Positions 36,801 through 45,410 of a DNA stretch of 64,000 nucleotides are shown piece by piece. Where the stretch lies: the NCBI RefSeq assembly GCF_030294945.1, contig NZ_AP018448.1, forward strand, positions 8,156,501-8,220,500, in the 5' to 3' direction. The notes under the pieces were generated by a model. It made no database searches. It worked only from the letters and a program-made list of their open reading frames with translations, and was not told where the DNA came from. A program made the position numbers and the translations under genes. Position 1 is the stretch's first letter. Each line of letters starts with the position of its first letter. Origin of the DNA: Streptomyces graminofaciens (GTDB lineage Bacteria; Actinomycetota; Actinomycetes; Streptomycetales; Streptomycetaceae).

Positions 36801-37378
36801 GTGTCGGCCGCGGCGGCGGTGCGGACGCCCTTGACGAGGGAGACCCGGCGCACGGCGGAACGGGAAGCCCGCTCACTCGTGCCGCCAGCCTTCGAGGCAC
36901 CGGTCTTCGAACCGCCAGCCTTCGAACCGCCAGCCTTCGAACCGCCCGCCTTCGAACCGCCCGCCTTCGACCCAGCCGAGAACACCATCCGCGCGTTCGT
37001 CGCCTTCGGCTCCCAGCCCTCCTCCGTGCGCCGGAGGTCGTAGTCGATGGGCTTCCACTCGCCGCCCACCTTGGCCCGGACGGGGGAGGAATACAGCCTC
37101 TTCGCCAGGAAGCCGTCGGGCCGCGCCCAGGTCGTCGACCGCGCGGTGCGCAACGCGGTGACCTCGACGTTCTTCCCGGTCTTCGCCGCCTTGGTCAGTG
37201 CGGCGCCCTCGGTGACCGGCTTGGCCTTCCGGTCGCCCCCCGACCCGCCCCCGGAGTCCGAGTCGTCCAGGCCGAGGCCGATGAAGGTGATGCCGGTGGC
37301 GGCGAGAGCCGCGGTGAGTACGGCGGCCGTCGTCCGTCTTCCGGGCATGCGAGGCCGGTTGCGCTCCTTGCGCGTCAT
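33824..37378 (-). CDS. large secreted DNRLRE / FG-GAP (VCBS) repeat protein
   Basis: 1184 residues; ATG 37378 follows AAGGGGAACCCGCCCG. A signal-like N-terminus (TTAAVLTAALAATGITFIGL) is followed by a WapA-like region with SxSxSxxKxxxVAVTALRT-type sequence, then GGSKA pentapeptide repeats. A Pro/Ser/Glu linker leads to a DNRLRE-type beta domain (about 470-700; YPVFVDPSVKKHTQNW, SYFNIAFDKDLKGTKI). The C-terminal third is FG-GAP-like repeats with Ca-binding style DxNGDxxxD (DANGDAIPD, DISGDGVTD). The N-terminal architecture echoes the divergent Rhs gene, which suggests the two work together at the cell surface. Confidence 0.8.
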   Translation of the reverse strand: MTRKERNRPRMPGRRTTAAVLTAALAATGITFIGLGLDDSDSGGGSGGDRKAKPVTEGAALTKAAKTGKNVEVTALRTARSTTWARPDGFLAKRLYSSPVRAKVGGEWKPIDYDLRRTEEGWEPKATNARMVFSAGSKAGGSKAGGSKAGGSKAGGSKTGASKAGGTSERASRSAVRRVSLVKGVRTAAAADTASPLVTLTVDGYTVQLTWPGPVPTPIIDGSRALYPEIFPGADLVLTADDEGFAQLLVLKNRAAAADARAQQLSYGITSDDLTFRLDPVTSVLSAENAYGNEVAVSPTPLMWDSSGSPAVTDGGVGASAQPTTEESPEPSTSASDEPSDSASPTEGLIETDEQGDTNPETLPPATDGPAPTVSESPLPSAPAEPTPAPTQSGSAATLSLSGLDGPSPDSRGELVDVDLSGSNWVLTPNLDFLNDSATKYPVFVDPSVKKHTQNWTTAYSRHPNATFYNGKGFNKGGTHEARVGFESDTWGTSRSYFNIAFDKDLKGTKITTAKLRMLETYSWSCSARSMSVHLTGKVDGHTNWKNAPKLSDGNKFATKSFAHGYKSGCRDAYETFDVRKAAQKRADEGKDSITFGMRARDEHSQYSWKKFQANGDNAPVLELVYNRKPTIDSKSLDLGPDAKCTTTEPYVRMGSGNLTFTARGADKDKNLDFLDFDLWATGKWDTTGDLLGSTGKVSVGGDKDVALRTTSGFATSKLTNGTLYSWRVRAVDDANASSGYAPATTPCRFVLDTTAPKPPKVSSTDFPNADGAENGFGNDAEDANWSTKKFGTAGSFSVRALNTDVIRYEYGFNAPSYPFSLGRTSGTATTVSATLSNAKPPTAGPNVLYVRTVDGAGNVSQPTKYFFYVTPRDQADSPGDFTGDKLPDLMVVTNEGNLVMYPSQATDDLAKGTGDLDYSMPGAYRANPNKDPNGDDLPPYVSAPAGHFKGALITHNGDIYGGDGLQDLVVRLGDKLWIYPGDGYGAVNIDKRVEILLPSNAPSPSALTQIVSAGDATGDGRTDFFATVGDALWAFTGYHGGSIDQAIQLSSAPWTERDIVSVMDISGDGVTDMVYRTDVSGRLLYRKGIKASSGTGVDLNSLAAAANSADGEDGVYGASAWGSGNIYLLIGTPDANGDAIPDIWTARTDGTVRFYAGGRTVLSGSGTEIIGTASYWKNRVAIG
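36906..36970. repeat. 15-bp in-frame tandem repeats encoding GGSKA units
   Basis: Four units of 15 bp (TTCGAACCGCCAGCC, with a CCCGCC variant in the last two) run from 36906 to 36965, plus a partial fifth. They encode a basic Gly/Ser/Lys linker in the minus-strand FG-GAP protein. Slippage would change linker length without a frameshift. Confidence 0.8.
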
Positions 37379-37862
37379 CGGGCGGGTTCCCCTTCCCCCT
37401 TGGAACCGGCACGGCACAGGGCTCGGCCGGGCGAGCCGATGATGACCTATGAGCGGGCTGTCGTCACGCATTGCGAGCGCGGCCGGGTATTGAGTGGATC
37501 AACCGGGCGGTCCGTAATGGGGGTTGAGGGGATCGAACGACAACTGCGGTATCAGCCACCGGTGGCGAGAGCAAAACCGCCCGAACCGGTTCCCAACTCC
37601 CCTGATTCGATGGTTATTTGCCAGGGGAACTGGTGAATTAAGCGATTGATCTCAGTGGGGTGGAGCCTTCCCTTACCTCTCCAAAAAGCGGGTCTGAGTT
37701 TAACCAGACCTTATTTTCTGTTACGCACCGTGACTGTCATCACATCCGTACAGACGATCTAGCGGAACTTCACAGAGCCATCACAGAATTCCCGGCATCT
37801 GATACGCCATCACGCGTGGTCCGTTCCCGGTCCCGCCTCGAGTGGTCCGGGGGGACCTCGCC
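37379..37862. other. divergent promoter region between FG-GAP and Rhs genes
   Basis: 484 bp, less GC-rich than the flanks (for example GATTCGATGGTTATTTGCC and TTATTTTCTGTTACGCACCG at 37708-37727). It should hold promoters for both large surface-protein genes. I see no clear palindromic operator or hairpin. Confidence 0.4.
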
Positions 37863-40800
37863 GTGTTCGGTCGCCATTCGTATGTCCGCTGTCGCCGCCT
37901 GCGCCGTCTGCGCGCGGCAGCCGTGCCCACCATCGGCGCGGCCCTGCTCATCACCCTGTTGCCGGCCCAGTCGATGGCCCTGCCGCCCGATCCGTCGGTT
38001 GCCGAGAAGGGCCGCGAGACCCTGGACCTGGAGGCGCTGGAGCAGGACGAGGTCCTCACCGGCGAGGTCTTCGAGCGGGACCTGGAGTCCCTGAAGGTCG
38101 AGGTCCCCGAGGACCTGGAGCAGGCGCCGGCCGGTACGGCCACGGCCCCGGCCTCCGACGTCGGCACGGTGAGCTTCGGCTCGACGGCGACCACGAGCCA
38201 GGCCTCCGCTCCCAAGGGCACGACCACCCGCACCAGCACCTCCGCCCAGCAGGTCGACCTCAAGCCCGTCGAGGACCTCCCCGTCAGTCTCGGTCAGGCC
38301 CCCGACCAGGCCGCGCCGAGCGGCACGTGGAACGTCCAGGTCTACGACCGGGCCGCCGCCGTCTCCCAGGGTGTCGACGGCGCCGTCGTCAAGGTCCAGG
38401 CGCCCGCGACGGGTTCCGTGCCGATCTCGGTCAAGCTCGACTACGCCAAGTTCAAGAACCTCTATGGCGCGGACTGGGCTTCCCGGCTGCGTTTCGTGCA
38501 GTTCCCCGAGTGCTACCTGACCACGCCGGATGTCGAGGCGTGCCAGGAGTACGAGGAGCTGGAGACCACCAACGACACCAAGACGCAGTCGATCACGGCG
38601 ACCGTCGACACGGCGGCGGACGGCACGGTCTCCCAGGCCTCGGCCACCGAGGCGCCGACCGCGCCGACCGCGCCGACCGCACCGACTTCCGACGGCCCCT
38701 CCGTCGCCCAGGCCGCGTACCGCACGTCGAAGACGTCCTCGGTCACCCCGGTCGCGGCGACGGGTGACAGCGCGGTCGTCGGCGCGGTCGACTCGGGCGG
38801 CGGCGCGGGCGGCACCTTCAAGGCGACGCCGTTGGTCTCCAACGGCAAGTGGTCGGCAGGCGGCTCCTCGGGTGCCTTCGCCTGGTCGTACCCGCTGACG
38901 ATCCCGGCGGCTCCGGCCGGCCCGGTCCCCGGTGTCTCCTTCACCTACAACTCCCAGTCGGTGGACGGGCGTACCGCCATCGCCTCGCCCCAGTCCTCCT
39001 GGATCGGCGAGGGCTGGGACTACGACCCCGGCCACATCGAGCGCCGCTACCGGACCTGCCAGGACGACCGCAAGAAGCTGAACTCCGGTACGCCCAACAA
39101 CACCGCCAAGAAGGACAAGACGTCCGACCTGTGCTGGGCGTCGTACAACGCCGTGATGTCCCTCAACGGCAAGACCATGGACCTCGTCCGGGACGCGGCG
39201 GCCGGCAGCAACCCCGAGACCGATACCGAGATCTACCGTCCCACGCAGGACGACGGCACCCGTGTCGAGCACAAGACGGGCGGCAGCAACGGCGACAACA
39301 ACGGCGAGTACTGGATCGTCACCACCGCGGACGGCACGAAGTACTACTTCGGCCAGAACCAGGTCGGCGGCGGTCACGCCAACACGGACTCGGTCTCCAC
39401 GGTTCCCGTCTTCGGTAACCACCCGGGCGAGCCCTGCCACGCGGACGCCTTCGCCGACTCCCGCTGCGGCTCGGGCAAGAAGCAGGCCTGGCGCTGGGGT
39501 CTGGACAAGGTCGTCGACGTGCACGGCAATGCGATGGTGGTGAGCTGGAAGCAGGAGACGAACTACTACGCGGTCAAGAAGAAGTTCAAGAACCCCGAGC
39601 AGTACGACCGTTTCGCCTACCCGACGGTCATCGAGTACGGCATGCGCTCGGACCTGACCAAGCCGTCGGCGACGGTCGAGTTCGGGGTGAAGCAGCGCTG
39701 CCTGAAGTCCGAGGCCGCCTGCACCGCGGACAACTTCAACAAGACCGACGACCCGGGTGCGTACCGACCGTGGTGGGACACCCCGGGCAACCTGAACTGC
39801 AAGTCGTCGTCGAAGCTGTGCCCGCCCTTCCCCTCGTTCTGGACGCAGATGCGCCTGGACGCGGTGACGACGAAGGGTGCGCGTGCCGGCCAGAGCGGTC
39901 TCGGCAAGGTGGACACGTACGAGCTGCACCAGTCGTTCCCGGAGGACTGGTACGACACCTCCCCTGGGCTGTGGCTGAACTCGATCACCCGGCGCGGCTT
40001 CGCCCCCGGCGACACCACCGGCACTCTCCAGCACAAGGACGGCGTCAGCTTCGCCGAGTACTCCGTCGGCTCCAACTCTCCGCTGCGCACCCGCCTCCAG
40101 GACCGCCAGCTGCCGAACCTGGTCCTCACCGGCCCGAACGACCAGCGCCCGGGCTTCACCCGGCCGCGCATCGGTACGGTCGCCACGGAGTACGGCGGTG
40201 ACATCGAGGTCGAGTACAAGGGCGGCTGCGCGAGCGAGCCGGCCGAGGACAAGGGCAAGAGCAACGGCACCTGCTACCCGGTGCGCTGGTCGCCGGACGG
40301 TGACGAGAAGACTCCGGCGAAGTCCTGGTTCAACAAGTACGTCGTCCACTCGGTGACCGAGACCGACAAGGTGACCTCGCACGGCAAGCCCGTCGTCACC
40401 AAGTACGCCTACTCCGGTTCCGCCTGGGCCAAGAGCGTCGACGAGTTCACCCGTCCCGCCCTGCAGACGTACAGCGACTGGCGCGGCTACCGCCAGGTGG
40501 CGGTCACCAAGGGCAGCAAGTCCAGCTCCCAGCAGGGCGACCCGCAGTCCCAGTCGTACTCCGTGACGCGCTACTTCCAGGGCGTCGGCGGCGCGGTCAA
40601 GGACTCCACCGGCACGTACACGCTGGTCGAGGACGACGCCCCGCAGTACGCGGGCCTGACGGCGGAGTCCATCACCTACCTCAACTCCGACAAGCGGGTC
40701 CAAAAGCGCGTCCTGAGCTACCCCTGGTCGAAGCAGACCGCGTCCCGTGCCCGCGAGGCCGAGACCGGCACCGACCTCGAACCGCTGCTCGCCCACCGCG

Positions 40801-43800
40801 GCGGCATCAAGCGCTCGGACGAGATCCAGACGGTCGACTCGAGCTGGCGGGCCGTCCGCACGCTCACCTCGTTCGACGACACCTACAGCCTGCCCTACCA
40901 GGTCGAGACGGCCGTGGTGAAGCCGAACGGCTCCGGCGGTGAGACCCTCTCCGACCAGACCTGCACCAAGACGTCGTACGTCCACAACACCTCGGCCTGG
41001 CTCATCGGCCTGACCAAGGAACAGCGCACGACGGGCACCTCCTGCGCGAACCACGACTCGGCCGACCCGGCCAAGCAGCTCAAGTCCGCGGTGCGCTACA
41101 GCTACGACAAGCTGGACCACGGAGCCACCCCGACGAACGGCGACATCACCTCCGTGGCCGAGATCGACGGCGCCGGCACCTCGTACTCGAAGGTCACCAC
41201 GACGACCTACGACGACCTGGGCCGCAAGCGCGTCGTCACCGCGCCCGGTGAGGGCTCCACCGAGACCCAGTACGTCCCGGCGGACGGCGGCCCGGTCACC
41301 TCGATCAAGGTGATCAACACCAAGGGCCACGCCACCACCACGACCTTCGACCCGGGCCGCAGCCTGGCGCTCACCGTCACCGACCCCAACGGCCGGGTGA
41401 TGAAGACCGAGTACGACGCGCTCGGACGCTCGGTGAAGGGCTGGTCGGCGTCCCGGTCGTCCGGCGGGAAGTCCGCGGACGTCCTGATCGACTACCAGAA
41501 CGCCATCGCCACGTCCGAGACGACCCGTCCGGCGGCGGTCACCATCAGGACCCTCAAGGACGACGGCACCTACAGCAAGCAGGTCACGATCTACGACGGC
41601 CTGATGCGCAAGGTCCAGACCCAGGAGGAGGCCCACGGCCCCGGCCGGATCGTCACGGACACCTCGTACAACGACCACGGACTCGTCGACGAGCAGACCG
41701 CCGGATACCTCGCCAAGGGCGATCCCGCGGCCGAGCTGTTCGCCCCCAAGTCGACCACGTCGATCCCGAGCTGGACCAAGACCCGCTACGACGGCCTGGA
41801 GCGGCCGGTCCGCCACTCGACCTACTTCGACGGCGACTACCGGTACGCCACCTACACCAGCTACTCCGACACCAGCACCTATGTGAACCCGGCCGGCGGG
41901 ACCGCCCCCCGGACCCGCACCTACACCGACGCCCTCGGCCGGATCACCTCGGTCAAGCACTACAGCCGCGACGACTCCGAGAGCGACACCGGCCGTACGA
42001 CGGCCTACGAGTACGACGCCCGCGGTTACCGCACCAAGGTCACCGACCCGGCCGGCAACAACTGGTCGTACACCTTCGACGCGCGCGGCCGAGTCACCTC
42101 CGCCACCGACCCGGACACCGGCAAGACGGAGACCTGGTACGACGCCGCCGACCGGCCCAACAAGACGACCAACTCGCGCGGGAAGACGACGTACACCGAG
42201 TACGACGACCTGGGCCGGCCCACCAAGGTCCGCGAGGGCTCCGAGACCGCGACCCCCGTCAAGGAGTTCACCTACGACTCCCTGACCGGCGCGCTCGGCA
42301 GGCCGGTCGCCTCGATCCGGCACACCGCGAACGGCGACTACATCAGCCGGGTCACCGGCTACGACAGCGAGTACCGGGTCACCGGCCGCGAGACGGTCAT
42401 CCCGTCCAACACCATGACCACGGGCGTCTCCGGCACCTACACCTACGGGTACACCTACACCCCGGTCACCGGACAGCCGCTGTCGTACACCATGCCCGCC
42501 GTCGGCGGACTCCCCGCCGAGAAGGTCATCACCCGCTACAACAGCGACGGCCTGGCCGAGTCCACCTCGGGCCGCGCCTGGTACACCTCGGACGTCACCT
42601 ACTCGCCCTTCGGCGAGCCGCTGCGCACGGTCTCCGGCTCCCAGCCGTCCCGGGTGTGGACGACCAACTTCATCGACCCGCACACCGGACGCCTCCAGCG
42701 CACGGTCGCCGACCGCGAGACCGCGAGCCCGCACCGCATCTCCGACAGCTACTACTCCTACGACGCCTCCGGCACCATCACCTCCAACGCCCGCAGCCTG
42801 ACCGAGGCCTCGGGCACCACCTGGGACACCCAGTGCTTCACCTACGACGCCATGGGCGAGATGGTGAACGCCTGGACGTCGAACGTCACCCCCGACGGCA
42901 AGGCCACCGGCTGCAAGGCCTCGAACGGCACGACCTGGGGCCCCCGCACCGACTACGAGGCCTCGACCGGCCCGGTGGCCGACGCCCCCGACGCCGCGAC
43001 GGACGTGTCCAGCCCGGACACCTCGCTGTCGTCGACCCTGACCGCCGCCGCGCCCGCCTCCGCCACCGTCGCCACGGGCGCCACCGCCTACCGCCAGTCC
43101 TTCACCTTCGACTGGCTCGGCAACCGCGCCGCCATGACGGAGCACGACCCCGCGGACGCCACCAAGAACGTCGGCTACAGCTACGGCTACGACAGCAAGC
43201 AGCCCCACACGGTCGACTGGATCAGCTCCAGCCCGACCGGCAAGGGCAGCTCGTACACCTATGACGCGGCCGGCAACACCGAGGTCCGCGACCTGTCGAA
43301 CACCACACAGAACCTGACCTGGACCCAGGAGAACCGCCTCGACACGATCACGGACGACGGCACCAGGACGACCTACGTCTACGACGCCGACGGCAACCGT
43401 GTCCTGGAGAACTCACCGACCGGCTCGACCCTGTACCTCGGCGAGACCGAGGTGACGACGAACGCGAGCGGGGCGATCACCAAGGCCGCCCGGTCCTACG
43501 CCCAGTCCGGCGCCCCGACGGTCATCCGCACCACGGCGAACGGCGCGACCACCGGCCACAAGCTCAACGTCCTGCTCGCCGACCACCTCGGCACGGCGAA
43601 CACCGCGGTCGAACTCGCCGGCACCCAGCCGGTGGCACGCCGCGCCTACAAGCCGTACGGCGAGATCCGCGGCACCAAGCCCTCCGGCTGGCCGAACAAG
43701 CGCGGCTACCTCGGCGTCGGCATCGACGACGCGGCGACCGGCCTGACCCACATCGGCGCCCGCGAGTACGACCAGGCCTCCGGCCGCTTCCTCTCCGCCG

Positions 43801-44735
43801 ACCCGGTCATCGACATCGCGGACCCGCTGCAGATGAACGGGTACGCGTACAGCGGCAACAGCCCGGTCAGCAAGGCCGACCCGAGCGGTCTCTTCCCGAT
43901 CCTCATTCCGGGCTCGGCCATGGGCGGTGGCGGAGGGGGCAGTCCTGTTCCGTCCGGTCCCAAGCTGACGCAGAAGAGACTGCCGGACGGCCGCACGGCG
44001 ATCTACGACGAGTACGGAATCGGGCACGTCATCGGCGGCACGCCCGACAACGACGCCGCGCGACGCGCTCTGAAGTACCTGAACGACGACCTCATTGCGG
44101 CCGGGCTCTACACCGACGGCTCCAACAAGGGCACCGGCGAGATCTACTTGTCGCAGAACGACAAAAATGTGCTCGTGGACAAGGGGTACTTCACGGACAA
44201 CGACGGAAATCGGCGGTACAACGGAACGACGTCCGACTTCATCAAGGTCACCTACGAGAACGGCAAGATCGTCGACGTGATCGACTTCGACGCCACGAGC
44301 GCCAAGTCCCCGACCAAGAGACTCGACTGGATCAAGGGCGACATCGACGGCAAGATGACCCCGAAGGCGCTGGACGGCAAGGAACAGGCCAACAACGTGG
44401 TCTTCGTCGCCGCGAGCGAGGCACAGGCCAACCAGGTCGCCAACGAGTACACCCATGACTCCCGGGTCCGGGTGATCCATCCGGACAGCGGCTACGACAC
44501 GGGCAGGGTGTTCAACGCCGTGACCGGCAAGGCGAACACCGCTCGGGTCAGTCCGAGAATCCGTGGCCGCATCTTCGGTATCGCGGGATCACTGATGCCG
44601 TTCGCCCAGACCAACAGCTATGTACGGAGCTTCGGCGTCTGGGGCGGAATCGCGGAGATGGGCAAGGACTTCTTCGACCCGTTCGGATTCCATGAGGCTC
44701 TGGAGCCCTCGACCACAGAGAATCCGCCGATCTAG
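37863..44735 (+). CDS. Rhs/YD-repeat (WapA-like) polymorphic toxin with unassigned C-terminal domain
   Basis: 2290 residues. GTG 37863 follows GGGGGGACCTCGCC; GTG 37842 is in frame but lacks an SD. A signal peptide ends near PAQSMALPPD. The N-terminal ~400 residues resemble WapA-type leaders. A long run of YD repeats (for example TTTTYDDLGRKRVVT, EYDALGRSVKGW, TYDAAGNTEVRDL, YVYDADGNRVL) leads to the Rhs-associated core (about 1925-2007, RAYKPYGEIRG to SKADPSGLF). The last ~280 residues are the variable tip: NDAARRALKYLNDDL, FIKVTYENGKIVDVIDFDATSA and KEQANNVVFVAASE, a layout like nuclease toxins but not recognised. A bidirectional terminator follows and no same-strand immunity gene is present. 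Confidence 0.9.
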   Translation: MFGRHSYVRCRRLRRLRAAAVPTIGAALLITLLPAQSMALPPDPSVAEKGRETLDLEALEQDEVLTGEVFERDLESLKVEVPEDLEQAPAGTATAPASDVGTVSFGSTATTSQASAPKGTTTRTSTSAQQVDLKPVEDLPVSLGQAPDQAAPSGTWNVQVYDRAAAVSQGVDGAVVKVQAPATGSVPISVKLDYAKFKNLYGADWASRLRFVQFPECYLTTPDVEACQEYEELETTNDTKTQSITATVDTAADGTVSQASATEAPTAPTAPTAPTSDGPSVAQAAYRTSKTSSVTPVAATGDSAVVGAVDSGGGAGGTFKATPLVSNGKWSAGGSSGAFAWSYPLTIPAAPAGPVPGVSFTYNSQSVDGRTAIASPQSSWIGEGWDYDPGHIERRYRTCQDDRKKLNSGTPNNTAKKDKTSDLCWASYNAVMSLNGKTMDLVRDAAAGSNPETDTEIYRPTQDDGTRVEHKTGGSNGDNNGEYWIVTTADGTKYYFGQNQVGGGHANTDSVSTVPVFGNHPGEPCHADAFADSRCGSGKKQAWRWGLDKVVDVHGNAMVVSWKQETNYYAVKKKFKNPEQYDRFAYPTVIEYGMRSDLTKPSATVEFGVKQRCLKSEAACTADNFNKTDDPGAYRPWWDTPGNLNCKSSSKLCPPFPSFWTQMRLDAVTTKGARAGQSGLGKVDTYELHQSFPEDWYDTSPGLWLNSITRRGFAPGDTTGTLQHKDGVSFAEYSVGSNSPLRTRLQDRQLPNLVLTGPNDQRPGFTRPRIGTVATEYGGDIEVEYKGGCASEPAEDKGKSNGTCYPVRWSPDGDEKTPAKSWFNKYVVHSVTETDKVTSHGKPVVTKYAYSGSAWAKSVDEFTRPALQTYSDWRGYRQVAVTKGSKSSSQQGDPQSQSYSVTRYFQGVGGAVKDSTGTYTLVEDDAPQYAGLTAESITYLNSDKRVQKRVLSYPWSKQTASRAREAETGTDLEPLLAHRGGIKRSDEIQTVDSSWRAVRTLTSFDDTYSLPYQVETAVVKPNGSGGETLSDQTCTKTSYVHNTSAWLIGLTKEQRTTGTSCANHDSADPAKQLKSAVRYSYDKLDHGATPTNGDITSVAEIDGAGTSYSKVTTTTYDDLGRKRVVTAPGEGSTETQYVPADGGPVTSIKVINTKGHATTTTFDPGRSLALTVTDPNGRVMKTEYDALGRSVKGWSASRSSGGKSADVLIDYQNAIATSETTRPAAVTIRTLKDDGTYSKQVTIYDGLMRKVQTQEEAHGPGRIVTDTSYNDHGLVDEQTAGYLAKGDPAAELFAPKSTTSIPSWTKTRYDGLERPVRHSTYFDGDYRYATYTSYSDTSTYVNPAGGTAPRTRTYTDALGRITSVKHYSRDDSESDTGRTTAYEYDARGYRTKVTDPAGNNWSYTFDARGRVTSATDPDTGKTETWYDAADRPNKTTNSRGKTTYTEYDDLGRPTKVREGSETATPVKEFTYDSLTGALGRPVASIRHTANGDYISRVTGYDSEYRVTGRETVIPSNTMTTGVSGTYTYGYTYTPVTGQPLSYTMPAVGGLPAEKVITRYNSDGLAESTSGRAWYTSDVTYSPFGEPLRTVSGSQPSRVWTTNFIDPHTGRLQRTVADRETASPHRISDSYYSYDASGTITSNARSLTEASGTTWDTQCFTYDAMGEMVNAWTSNVTPDGKATGCKASNGTTWGPRTDYEASTGPVADAPDAATDVSSPDTSLSSTLTAAAPASATVATGATAYRQSFTFDWLGNRAAMTEHDPADATKNVGYSYGYDSKQPHTVDWISSSPTGKGSSYTYDAAGNTEVRDLSNTTQNLTWTQENRLDTITDDGTRTTYVYDADGNRVLENSPTGSTLYLGETEVTTNASGAITKAARSYAQSGAPTVIRTTANGATTGHKLNVLLADHLGTANTAVELAGTQPVARRAYKPYGEIRGTKPSGWPNKRGYLGVGIDDAATGLTHIGAREYDQASGRFLSADPVIDIADPLQMNGYAYSGNSPVSKADPSGLFPILIPGSAMGGGGGGSPVPSGPKLTQKRLPDGRTAIYDEYGIGHVIGGTPDNDAARRALKYLNDDLIAAGLYTDGSNKGTGEIYLSQNDKNVLVDKGYFTDNDGNRRYNGTTSDFIKVTYENGKIVDVIDFDATSAKSPTKRLDWIKGDIDGKMTPKALDGKEQANNVVFVAASEAQANQVANEYTHDSRVRVIHPDSGYDTGRVFNAVTGKANTARVSPRIRGRIFGIAGSLMPFAQTNSYVRSFGVWGGIAEMGKDFFDPFGFHEALEPSTTENPPI

Positions 44736-44748
44736 GAAACGAGACCTC

Positions 44749-44792
44749 ACGGGTGTGGCCCCGCCGGAGAATTCCGGCGGGGCCACACCCGT
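44749..44792. terminator. bidirectional terminator after the Rhs gene
   Basis: A perfect 19-bp stem, ACGGGTGTGGCCCCGCCGG (44749-44767) and its complement (44774-44792), with loop AGAATT. It separates the Rhs gene from the convergent gene whose stop begins at 44795. The tight packing leaves no room for a downstream immunity gene on the Rhs strand. Confidence 0.9.
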
Positions 44793-45350
44793 TCAGTACG
44801 GGGCCATCTCCAGGTCGCCGATCACCGTCAGACCGACCTGGGCCGCGAGCCACGGCGCGCGTTCGGCCTCGACCTGCTTGACGTGGACGAAAACGGTGTG
44901 ATCGCTCGCGGGCTCCTCCAGTTCGAGGTCGCGGACGTTCACGCACAGCGTCACGAACGCACCCCTCGCGCCACCGACCCCCAGCCCCACCTCCGGCGCC
45001 TCGGGCCAGCCCATGAAGTCCCACCGAACCGTGGCCGGGCTGCCGCCCACCGCGTCGAGGAACGGCTGGACCGTCTCCGGCGGCCGACCCAAGGCCCTCA
45101 GCCAGACGGGGAGATGCGCCGCCGGATCGTCCCCCTTCGCCGACGAGCCGCCCGTGTCCCCTTCGGCGAACCACTTGGCGCGCGGAAGCAGTTCCAGCAA
45201 CGGTACGAGCACGTCCGCCGAGGAGACCCGAACCTCGAAATCGACCTCGAGATCCCGCAGATCGGCGATCCCGAGCAACCGCTCGACAATGCGCAGACCC
45301 TCCGCGAGATCCGCTGTCCGCAGGATGGGCTGTGCGTAGGAATTGGACAT
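44793..45350 (-). CDS. hypothetical protein, paralogue of the gene at 46272
   Basis: 185 residues starting MSNSYAQPILRTADLAEGLR. A soluble acidic protein with blocks LLGIADLRDLEVDFEV, TVRWDFMGWPEAPEVGLGV and DHTVFVHVKQVEAERAPWLAAQ. The gene at 46272 shares the same order of blocks, so the two come from a duplication. I do not recognise the family. It lies tail to tail with the Rhs gene, so an immunity role is possible but would be unusual in orientation. Confidence 0.7.
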   Translation of the reverse strand: MSNSYAQPILRTADLAEGLRIVERLLGIADLRDLEVDFEVRVSSADVLVPLLELLPRAKWFAEGDTGGSSAKGDDPAAHLPVWLRALGRPPETVQPFLDAVGGSPATVRWDFMGWPEAPEVGLGVGGARGAFVTLCVNVRDLELEEPASDHTVFVHVKQVEAERAPWLAAQVGLTVIGDLEMAPY

Positions 45351-45410
45351 GGCGGCCAGTCTGCCACCGGCACTCTCCCGGTACTTCCCCGGCCGCCACG
45401 CCCACCACGC

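Noticed and set aside
37770..43208. 1812-residue minus-strand frame opposite the Rhs gene
   Set aside because: A long shadow frame caused by high GC. Its Val/Gly/Arg/Asp-rich sequence has no domain, whereas the plus strand encodes clear YD repeats.
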